A stretch of 12,529 nt of DNA, taken from Bacteroidota bacterium (GTDB lineage: Bacteria > Bacteroidota > Bacteroidia > UKL13-3). The stretch covers positions 1 to 12,529 of the forward strand of contig VEQB01000033.1 of the NCBI GenBank assembly GCA_018883485.1. The letters are read 5' to 3'. The notes beneath the pieces are model-generated. The model was not told the origin of the DNA. It saw only the letters and a list, made by a program, of their open reading frames with translations, and searched no databases. Each line of letters starts with the position of its first letter. Within the stretch, counting starts at the first letter, position 1. Both the position numbers and the translations under genes were made by a program. Positions 1 through 6,162 of the stretch are shown piece by piece.

Positions 1-1952
1 CTGGTATACCTTACGATAGCCCTAAAGCATTTGCATGGTGTGGTGCTTTAACTGCTATTTTGAATGGTGTTGCTTATCAAACCTCTGCAGAAATGGCCAA
101 GTACTTAGGTGCTTTCCCTAAATATGAAGAGAACAGCAAGCACATGATGCGTGTAATGCGTAACCACCGCTATGCTGCTTATAATGCAACAGATGCCTAC
201 GAAGGTTTAACCATTAAGCCAGTTGGTATTGATCCTAAATATTGCCCAGAATACTTATTAAAATCTGCTTGCGATTCATGGGATTTAGCTGTGCAAATGG
301 GAGAAGAATATGGTTACAGAAACGCGCAAGCTACTGTAATTGCGCCAACCGGAACCATTGGATTGGTAATGGATTGCGATACAACAGGTATTGAGCCAGA
401 TTTTGCTTTGGTTAAATTTAAGAAACTTTCTGGAGGAGGTTATTTTAAAATTATTAACTCTAGCGTACCTGCTGCCCTAAGAAACTTAGGCTATACAGAA
501 AGCGAAATTGATGTGATTATTAAATATGCTATTGGTTCGGCAAGTATCAAAGGTGCCCCACATATCAATCCAGAGTCGTTAAAATTCCGTGGCTTTTTAG
601 ATGAAGAAATCGAAAAATTAGACAAGGCAGCTGCGGGTGCTTTTGAAATTGGTTTTGCCTTTAATGTGTGGACCCTTGGCGAAGCTTGTTTGCAGCGTTT
701 AGGATTTAAGCCAGAAGAGTACAATGGCCATAACTTTAATTTATTGCGTAAATTAGGATTTACCCGTGCAGAAATTGAAGAGGCCAACGATTATATCTGC
801 GGTACCATGAGCGTAGAAGGCGCGCCTGCCTTAAAAGAAGAGCACTTACCTGTTTTTGATTGTGCCAATAAATGCGGTAATAAAGGAACCCGTTACATTG
901 CTGCTACTGGTCATATTCGTATGATGGCTGCCGCACAACCTTTCTTGAGTGGTGCTATTTCTAAAACTATTAATTTGCCAAATGAGGCTTCTGTAGAAGA
1001 CATTAAAGAATGTTACCACATGAGCTGGCAATTAGGTTTAAAAGCGAATGCCCTTTATAGAGATGGTTGTAAGTTGAGTCAGCCATTGAGCAATAAGTCT
1101 GATGTAAAAGACGATGAAGATATACAAGATGCAGTAGAACAAGTGTTGGGAGAAGATGCACACAAACCAGTTGGTGAGTTGAGCCCAGAGCAAGTGCTAG
1201 AAGCTGCAACAGCTATTTTAAACAGAACACACGATACTGCCTTTAAACATAAATTAGCGGGTGTGGTTGCGCGCAAAGCCCTACCAGGTAAGCGTGGTGG
1301 TTTTACCCAAAAGGCAAGTGTGGGCGGCCAAACCATCTTTGTGCGCACCGGCGAATATGAAGATGGAACATTGGGAGAAATATTCGTAGATCTTCACAAA
1401 GAAGGTGCTACCTTAAGGTCGTTGATGAATTGTTTCTCTATTGCTGTTTCATTGGGCTTACAATATGGTGTGCCATTGGAAGAGTATGTAGACAAGTTTA
1501 CCTTTACTCGCTTTGAACCAGCTGGTATGGTAGCAGGTCATGATAATATTAAGAGTGCTACTTCAATCATCGATTACATGTTCCGCATGTTAGGTTTTGA
1601 ATATTTAGGTAGAGAAGATTTTATTCAAGTAGCGCCTAGTGAGTTACAACGCTCTCATTTAGCAGTAAATGCGCACAAGCCCCATATGCCAGTGCCTGCG
1701 CCAGTTGAAGCACCAGCACCAGTGAGTGCAGTAAATGTACAACCTATTGGATTTTTTAAGCCAGAGGCAAAAGTAGAAGTAGTTAATTCGGTTATGGGCG
1801 CTACTGCTGCAGAAGGCCCAATAGACCAAGTAAGCGAAATGAACAAGCGCATGGGAGATAGCCCTGCTTGCCCAACTTGCGGTCATATTACCATTAGAAG
1901 TGGTGCTTGCTACAAATGCTTAAACTGCGGAACCCAAACGGGTTGCAGTTAA
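1..1952 (+). CDS. nrdJ: Adenosylcobalamin-dependent (class II) ribonucleotide reductase, C-terminal part; 5' end outside window
   Basis: The enzyme reduces ribonucleotides to deoxyribonucleotides in the cytoplasm using a B12-derived radical, without oxygen. The frame is open from the left edge (first full codon at base 3, reading GIPYDSPKAFAWCG), so a TTG at 60 is not the start; 649 residues are visible. Seen: the ATVIAPTGTIG loop of the catalytic barrel (codons near 333-363), a downstream DCDTTGIEPDFALVKFKKL block, then a TSCPD-type domain (about 1255-1620, beginning LPGKRGGFTQKAS, with GEIFVDLHKEGA). An Ala/Pro/Val-rich linker follows (about 1680-1730). The C-terminal tail has four cysteine-pair elements, CPTCG, CYKC, LNCG and GCS, fitting the zinc-ribbon/redox tail of long class II enzymes. 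The N-terminal active-site cysteines lie off the left edge. A cobalamin riboswitch upstream is possible but not visible. The family call is firm. Confidence 0.95.
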   Translation, partial: GIPYDSPKAFAWCGALTAILNGVAYQTSAEMAKYLGAFPKYEENSKHMMRVMRNHRYAAYNATDAYEGLTIKPVGIDPKYCPEYLLKSACDSWDLAVQMGEEYGYRNAQATVIAPTGTIGLVMDCDTTGIEPDFALVKFKKLSGGGYFKIINSSVPAALRNLGYTESEIDVIIKYAIGSASIKGAPHINPESLKFRGFLDEEIEKLDKAAAGAFEIGFAFNVWTLGEACLQRLGFKPEEYNGHNFNLLRKLGFTRAEIEEANDYICGTMSVEGAPALKEEHLPVFDCANKCGNKGTRYIAATGHIRMMAAAQPFLSGAISKTINLPNEASVEDIKECYHMSWQLGLKANALYRDGCKLSQPLSNKSDVKDDEDIQDAVEQVLGEDAHKPVGELSPEQVLEAATAILNRTHDTAFKHKLAGVVARKALPGKRGGFTQKASVGGQTIFVRTGEYEDGTLGEIFVDLHKEGATLRSLMNCFSIAVSLGLQYGVPLEEYVDKFTFTRFEPAGMVAGHDNIKSATSIIDYMFRMLGFEYLGREDFIQVAPSELQRSHLAVNAHKPHMPVPAPVEAPAPVSAVNVQPIGFFKPEAKVEVVNSVMGATAAEGPIDQVSEMNKRMGDSPACPTCGHITIRSGACYKCLNCGTQTGCS

Positions 1953-1977
1953 TTTAAATTCTTATCATTAACTTTTC

Positions 1978-2015
1978 AAAAAGCCGGAATGCATTAAGGT
2001 ATTTCGGCTTTTTTT
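1978..2015 (+). terminator. Intrinsic terminator of the ribonucleotide reductase gene
   Basis: AAAAAGCCG pairs with CGGCTTTTT around a loop of about 18 bases. An extra AAT/ATT match extends the stem past one bulged G, and a run of T follows. It lies 26 bases after the nrdJ stop, and the A-rich left arm could also let it work in reverse. Confidence 0.85.
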
Positions 2016-2043
2016 ATGGATAAATTATTACTTCCACCCAAGG

Positions 2044-2076
2044 TTTAATAAGCTTAAAAGATTTTATTTATATTCG
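2044..2076 (+). promoter_or_regulatory. Possible Bacteroidota-type promoter for the yfhO-like gene
   Basis: TATATTCG at 2069-2076 matches the TAnnTTTG -7 consensus in all but one base. A TTTA at 2044-2047 sits 21 bases upstream in place of the -33 TTTG. The implied leader is under 15 bases, which is short, so this is a weak call. Confidence 0.25.
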
Positions 2077-2090
2077 ACCCAACATTAATC

Positions 2091-4532
2091 ATGCAAATGA
2101 ATCAACCATTTCTAAAGAAAGCCATGCCACATTTGGTGGCGCTAGCTGCTGTACTACTTGTAATCTTTATTTATTTTTCGCCTATGTTTGGCGGCAAGGT
2201 GCTAAAACAATACGACGTTTTGCAATGGCGTTCAACCTTCCAAGAAATCGGTGAGTTTGAAAAAGCAACTGGGGAACGCACCTTTTGGACCAATAGTATT
2301 TTTGGTGGTATGCCAAGTTATTTAATTGGTGCAACCTATCATGGTAACTTTACCAATAATATTTTATATACGCTTCAAACGGTTTTTAAGCATCCGGCAG
2401 ATACCATATTTTTATTATTTGCTTGCTTTTATATTCTCTTACTCACCTTTGAGGTTTCTCCATGGTTAGCCATAATAGGGTCATTGGCATTTGCTTTGTC
2501 CTCCTTTAACTTTATTAATATAGATGCGGGGCATGTAACTAAAGGAAATGCTATAGCCTTTATACCACTCGTGTTGGCGGGCATTAGGGTGGCCTTGTAT
2601 AAAAACAAATGGTTAGGGGCAGCTCTTACAGGTGTGGCCCTTTCCTTTGAGTTATCTGCGGGTCACTTGCAAATAACCTATTACCTCATCTTTGTGATAT
2701 TGTGTTGGATGATTTATGAGTTTGTAGCCAACTTAAAACAAAAAACACTTCCAAATTTTTTACTTACAGGGGTATTGTTAGTGGCCTCGGCCGCAGTTGG
2801 TATTGGCACCAATATAACAGGCTTATTGGCCACCGAAGAATATGGTAAATATAGTATTCGTTCACAGTCGGAGTTAACCAAAACAGCTCAAGGAAAAGAG
2901 AATGAAGCCAATACTACCAGTGGTTTAGATAAAGATTATGCCTTAGCGTGGAGCAATGGGGTTACAGAACCATTTACTTTGTTAATACCAAACTTTTTAG
3001 GCGGAGCAAGCAGCACAGAATTAAGTTCTTCTAGTGCAACCTTTAAAGAGTTGCAGAAACAAGGTATTCCAAATGCCAAAGAGGTGGTAAAACAAATGCC
3101 GGTATATTGGGGAGATCAACCGTTTACAGCAGGGCCAATTTATTATGGAGCCATTATCGTATTCCTATTTGTTTTTGGCATGTTTCTTATTAAAGGAGGA
3201 GAGAAGTGGTGGATTTTTGCCGCAGCCATGCTTTCTATCTTTCTTTCTATGGGCAAGAATTTTGGGTTTTTAACCGATCTCTTTTTCGATTATTTCCCAT
3301 TGTACAATAAGTTTAGGTCTGTAACTTTTATTTTGTGTGTTGCCCAAACCATGTTTCCTTTTTTGGCCATGTTAGCTGTTAAAGAAGTTGTGCAAGGAAA
3401 AGTAAGTAAGCCAGATTTTGTAAAAGCGTTAAAGTATAGCCTAGGAATTGTAGGAGGCATTTGTTTATTCTTTGCCTTACTACCAGGAGCCATTTTTGAT
3501 TTTACCAGTGAAGCAGATGCGCGCATGGGTTTTCCAGATTGGTTAAAAACCACCTTAACAGAAGATCGCGAAAGTTTATTGAGAATGGATGCCTTGCGCA
3601 GTTTGTTTTTTATTTTAGGTGCGGCTGCTTTACTTTGGTTCAGACAGCAAGGAAAATTAAAGGATGCGGTATTTATGGCCTTGCTTGGTTTATTGGTAGT
3701 AGTAGATTTATGGGGAGTAGATAAGCGTTATTTAAATGATAAAGATTTTGAGCGCAAAAAGACCGAAGAGGCAGTGGCTAAAACACCTGTTGATGAGCAA
3801 ATATTGGCCGACCCAGATATACATTACCGTGTGTATAATAATACTACCGATTTTGATAAGGATGCCATTACTGCTTATTATCACAAGAGTTTAGGTGGTT
3901 ACCATGGTGCAAAAATGCGCAGGTATCAAGAGTTGATAGAATGGCATTTGTCGCGCAATAACATGGAATGTTTTAACATGTTAAATGCCAAATATTTTAT
4001 AGTTGGCGATTCTACAGGTAACAAATTTGCACAACGCAATCCATTTAACAATGGCAATGCTTGGTTTGTAAATGAGCTTAAGTGGGTAGCCAGTGCAGAT
4101 GAAGAAATAACTTCTTTAACCGGATTTAAATCGAGAGAAACTGCTATTATTAATAAGAAATTTGAAGCCGACCTTAAAGGTTTTGTGCCAACAGTTGATA
4201 GCAGTGCAAGCATTGTATTAACCAAGTATCAGCCTAATAAATTAAACTACGAATACAGCAGTGCAAGCGAGCAGTATGTAGTGTTTTCTGAAATTTATTA
4301 TGACAAAGGTTGGAACGCTTATTTAGACGGCGCATTAGTGCCTTACCAACAAGTAGATTATGTTTTAAGAGGCATGAAAGTACCAGCAGGTAAGCATCAA
4401 ATAGAGTTTAGGTTTGAACCAACAGTTATTAGTAAAGGTGAAAGCATAGCCTATGCCTCTTCTATTACTTTATACGGCTTATTAATTGCAGCATTGGCAA
4501 TGGGCTTTATACGCAAAAAGAAGGAAGCATGA
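2091..4532 (+). CDS. YfhO-family polytopic membrane protein (GT-C-like)
   Basis: An 813-residue membrane protein of the YfhO family. The first helix (about residues 12-30) is followed by a loop with the family's QYDVLQW and FWTNSIFGGMPSY blocks; the Asp of QYD is the sort of acidic residue that acts in GT-C glycosyltransferases. Many hydrophobic segments follow to about residue 540. Then comes a soluble C-terminal domain of beta-sandwich type (GWNAYLDG, VPAGKHQIEFRFEP) and a last helix before the basic tail RKKKEA. In Firmicutes YfhO proteins take part in glycosylating cell-surface polymers. In Bacteroidota the substrate is unknown, so transfer of a lipid-linked sugar is inference. Start: ATG 2091, with ATG 2097 an equally good alternative; neither has a clear Shine-Dalgarno. 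The stop overlaps the next gene by four bases (ATGA). Confidence 0.9.
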   Translation: MQMNQPFLKKAMPHLVALAAVLLVIFIYFSPMFGGKVLKQYDVLQWRSTFQEIGEFEKATGERTFWTNSIFGGMPSYLIGATYHGNFTNNILYTLQTVFKHPADTIFLLFACFYILLLTFEVSPWLAIIGSLAFALSSFNFINIDAGHVTKGNAIAFIPLVLAGIRVALYKNKWLGAALTGVALSFELSAGHLQITYYLIFVILCWMIYEFVANLKQKTLPNFLLTGVLLVASAAVGIGTNITGLLATEEYGKYSIRSQSELTKTAQGKENEANTTSGLDKDYALAWSNGVTEPFTLLIPNFLGGASSTELSSSSATFKELQKQGIPNAKEVVKQMPVYWGDQPFTAGPIYYGAIIVFLFVFGMFLIKGGEKWWIFAAAMLSIFLSMGKNFGFLTDLFFDYFPLYNKFRSVTFILCVAQTMFPFLAMLAVKEVVQGKVSKPDFVKALKYSLGIVGGICLFFALLPGAIFDFTSEADARMGFPDWLKTTLTEDRESLLRMDALRSLFFILGAAALLWFRQQGKLKDAVFMALLGLLVVVDLWGVDKRYLNDKDFERKKTEEAVAKTPVDEQILADPDIHYRVYNNTTDFDKDAITAYYHKSLGGYHGAKMRRYQELIEWHLSRNNMECFNMLNAKYFIVGDSTGNKFAQRNPFNNGNAWFVNELKWVASADEEITSLTGFKSRETAIINKKFEADLKGFVPTVDSSASIVLTKYQPNKLNYEYSSASEQYVVFSEIYYDKGWNAYLDGALVPYQQVDYVLRGMKVPAGKHQIEFRFEPTVISKGESIAYASSITLYGLLIAALAMGFIRKKKEA

Positions 4533-4663
4533 GGATGAAAGAAAATGTGCAATGGGTTTTAGTTGGCGCAATATTTAGTGCTGCCATCATTTTTTTGATT
4601 AGCAGGTTTAGAAAAAGCAGCAAAGGAGAAGCTGGTTGCGATAATTGCAAGGTGAAGCATTAA
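4529..4663 (+). CDS. Small one-helix membrane protein with Cys-containing tail (FeoB-associated-like)
   Basis: A 44-residue ORF beginning MRMKENVQWVLVGAIF and ending GCDNCKVKH. It has one hydrophobic helix (about residues 8-25), a basic stretch (SRFRKSSKGE) and a CxxC pair. This layout matches the short FeoB-associated Cys-rich membrane proteins seen in Bacteroidota, although those often carry more cysteines and no feoB is in the window. Its ATG overlaps the TGA of the yfhO-like gene (ATGA), so it is probably translated by coupling to that gene; ATG 4535 is an alternative start. Metal binding by the CxxC tail is inference. The ORF is short, but its coupling and residue pattern argue that it is real. 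Confidence 0.55.
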   Translation: MRMKENVQWVLVGAIFSAAIIFLISRFRKSSKGEAGCDNCKVKH

Positions 4664-4848
4664 TTAATTAAGGTAACTGCTATGGAAACAAAAATGCTAT
4701 TGATTTGCAACACAAAGGTGGGCTAGCCATTTTAGCTAATTATATAAAGTATTGTAAGAAGAATTGAGCCAAAGCGCATTTTGAAATAATTTAATTCCTC
4801 GAGTTAAAATTATTACTTTCAGATTTAAATAGTTAACCTACCTTCATT
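4664..4848. other. Intergenic stretch, no supported gene
   Basis: AT-rich, with stops in all likely frames. No T-tailed hairpin is obvious after the small membrane-protein gene. A GGCTAGCC palindrome and a TTAATTAATTAA tract are present but have no assignable role. Confidence 0.5.
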
Positions 4849-4944
4849 ATGAAAAAGCTTTTTCTTTTGCTAGTAATGGTTTTCTTTATGAACCAAAATT
4901 GCAGCAACAAAAAAGATTGCAGTAATGTGCCGTGTGCAATTTAA
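4849..4944 (+). CDS. 31-residue secreted or lipoprotein-like peptide, possibly a gene remnant
   Basis: Reads MKKLFLLLVMVFFMNQNC and ends CSNVPCAI. A Lys-Lys start and a 12-residue hydrophobic core make a good signal peptide. Cys18 could be a lipidation site, but the three residues before it (NQN) do not fit the usual lipobox. The CSNVPC ending resembles the start of the mature part of longer Bacteroidota lipoproteins that carry a CSxVxC motif, which suggests the gene has lost its 3' part. The frame stays open for 31 more codons after the TAA (to 5040) with no recognisable domain. No Shine-Dalgarno is visible. It may be a true tiny peptide or decayed sequence. Confidence 0.35.
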   Translation: MKKLFLLLVMVFFMNQNCSNKKDCSNVPCAI

Positions 4945-5232
4945 TTTGCCATGTTGTTGGTTAAATACTGGTTTTTAAAAGCCTTAATTCTAACCATAAC
5001 TTTTCTTGGTTCTCGACCTGTTTTTATAATTTGGCAATAATAATTGGTACCAAATTCCAGCTACTTTTATTTCTTTTTGCATTTACGAAACCTTGTTGGC
5101 CTACTTTTTTAAAGTGAGTTTATAATTTATAGCGCTCAAATTCAAATATTTAGCAATAATCACCTACTTTTCAATTGTAAAATTTTGCAAATTAATAGAA
5201 CAATCGTAAATCGTTAGTATTTAACTATTTTA
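4945..5232. other. AT-rich intergenic region upstream of the rhodopsin
   Basis: No supported gene. The minus strand has a 30-codon ORF (4990-5082) with no recognisable family. The right part (5175-5220) holds a near-palindrome and a short direct repeat, listed separately, just upstream of the candidate rhodopsin promoter. Confidence 0.5.
5175..5218. promoter_or_regulatory. Candidate operator upstream of the rhodopsin promoter
   Basis: TTGTAAAATTTTGCAA (5175-5190) is a 16-base inverted repeat with seven of eight half-site positions symmetric. Downstream, two ATCGT copies seven bases apart lie in CAATCGTAAATCGTTAG. Both are within about 60 bases of the -33 element. Binding of a light- or redox-responsive regulator is inference, and in AT-rich DNA such symmetry can arise by chance. 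Confidence 0.3.
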
Positions 5233-5261
5233 TTTGATAAAAGTTATACATAATATATTGG
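5233..5261 (+). promoter_or_regulatory. Candidate Bacteroidota-type promoter of the rhodopsin gene
   Basis: TTTG (5233-5236) and TATATTGG (5254-5261) are 17 bases apart and match the TTTG / TAnnTTTG consensus apart from one base in the -7 element. Transcription would begin near 5267, giving a leader of about 70 bases. The leader ends in an A-rich tract (ACAAACAAAAACAAAAAC) before the ATG, a form typical of well-translated Bacteroidota genes that lack a Shine-Dalgarno. Confidence 0.45.
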
Positions 5262-5335
5262 AGGCGAAAAAACAATTAAAAAGACGCGGAGATTCTGAAA
5301 ATCCTTAAGAGTAGGACAAACAAAAACAAAAACTA

Positions 5336-6058
5336 ATGGAACACTTAAAAATTGCCAGCGACAATTACGTCGCCTTCACATTTTTCATCGGAACGATGGC
5401 CATGATGGCCGCTACTGTTTTCTTCTTCTTCGAGCTAAACAACACTTCAAAAAAATGGAGAACGTCTGTTTTAGTTTCTGGACTCATCACTTTTATTGCC
5501 GCAGTGCATTATTATTACATGAGAGGTTACAATTTGTCTACAGGTGATTCGCCAACCTTCTTTCGCTATGTAGATTGGATTTTAACTGTGCCTCTAATGT
5601 GCGTTGAATTCTATTTAATTACCAAAAAGGCAGGTGCTAAAATTGCATTGTTATGGAAATTAATTTTCGCTTCATTGGTAATGTTAGTTACTGGTTATTT
5701 TGGCGAAACTATCGATCGTGATAGCAGCGTACTTTGGGGTGTTATCTCGGGTGCAGCTTACTTCTACATCGTTTATTTAATTTGGTTTGGTGAAGTGGCA
5801 CAATTATCACAATCAGCTGGCCCAGAAGTAGCTAAAGCTACCCGTGTTTTGGCATGGTTTGTATTGGTAGGTTGGGCAATTTATCCATTGGGTTATATCT
5901 TAGGAACACCAGGTGGTTTATTTGGTATTCAATTGGTATCAGACCCAGCGGCAGCCTCACATGCAATGGACATTGTTTATAACATTGCAGATGCTATCAA
6001 CAAAATAGGCTTTGGCTTAGTAATTTACAGTTTATCTAGAACCGATAACCAAGACTAA
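5336..6058 (+). CDS. Light-driven proton-pumping rhodopsin (proteorhodopsin/xanthorhodopsin type)
   Basis: A seven-helix retinal protein of 240 residues in the inner membrane that exports protons on illumination. Helix C reads RYVDWILTVPLMCVEFYLI. Asp80 is the Schiff-base counterion, Thr84 follows, and Glu91 is the proton donor: a DTE set as in proton pumps, not the NDQ of sodium pumps or NTQ of chloride pumps. Met88 is at the spectral-tuning site (105 in proteorhodopsin), predicting green absorption. His58 matches the counterion-partner His75 of proteorhodopsin. Lys223 in helix G (NIADAINKIGFG) binds retinal. In helix E (SSVLWGVISGAAYFYIVY), counting back from the Tyr of FYIVY puts Gly135 where bacteriorhodopsin has Trp138 and xanthorhodopsin has the antenna-pocket Gly156. 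Start: ATG 5336 after the A-rich leader. The gene encoding the final retinal-making steps lies 104 bases downstream. Confidence 0.97.
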   Translation: MEHLKIASDNYVAFTFFIGTMAMMAATVFFFFELNNTSKKWRTSVLVSGLITFIAAVHYYYMRGYNLSTGDSPTFFRYVDWILTVPLMCVEFYLITKKAGAKIALLWKLIFASLVMLVTGYFGETIDRDSSVLWGVISGAAYFYIVYLIWFGEVAQLSQSAGPEVAKATRVLAWFVLVGWAIYPLGYILGTPGGLFGIQLVSDPAAASHAMDIVYNIADAINKIGFGLVIYSLSRTDNQD

Positions 6059-6089
6059 TTAGTATATGTAATAAAAACTATTACTAAAT

Positions 6090-6135
6090 AAAAGGGAGGT
6101 TGTACTCATTAAAGTGCTGCCTCCCTTTTTTTTTT
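6090..6135 (+). terminator. Strong intrinsic terminator after the rhodopsin gene
   Basis: GGGAGG (6094-6099) pairs with CCTCCC (6120-6125), flanked by AAAA on the left and a run of ten T on the right. It ends 27 bases before the cyclase-dioxygenase start, leaving little room for a separate promoter. TAACTTTT at 6139-6146 is the only -7-like element there and has no clear -33 partner. Confidence 0.9.
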
Positions 6136-6162
6136 AAGTAACTTTTTAAGCATCTTCAATAT

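Noticed and set aside
60..62. TTG at 60 as start of the ribonucleotide reductase gene
   Set aside because: The frame is open and conserved in sequence back to the left edge; the enzyme is far longer, so this is an internal codon.
4990..5082. Minus-strand 30-codon ORF (MQKEIKVAGIWYQ...)
   Set aside because: Too short, no recognisable family and no translation signals; consistent with chance in AT-rich DNA.
5258..5308. TTG-initiated leader peptide before the rhodopsin
   Set aside because: A 16-codon frame starting with a rare codon inside the candidate -7 element; it would start upstream of the transcription start.
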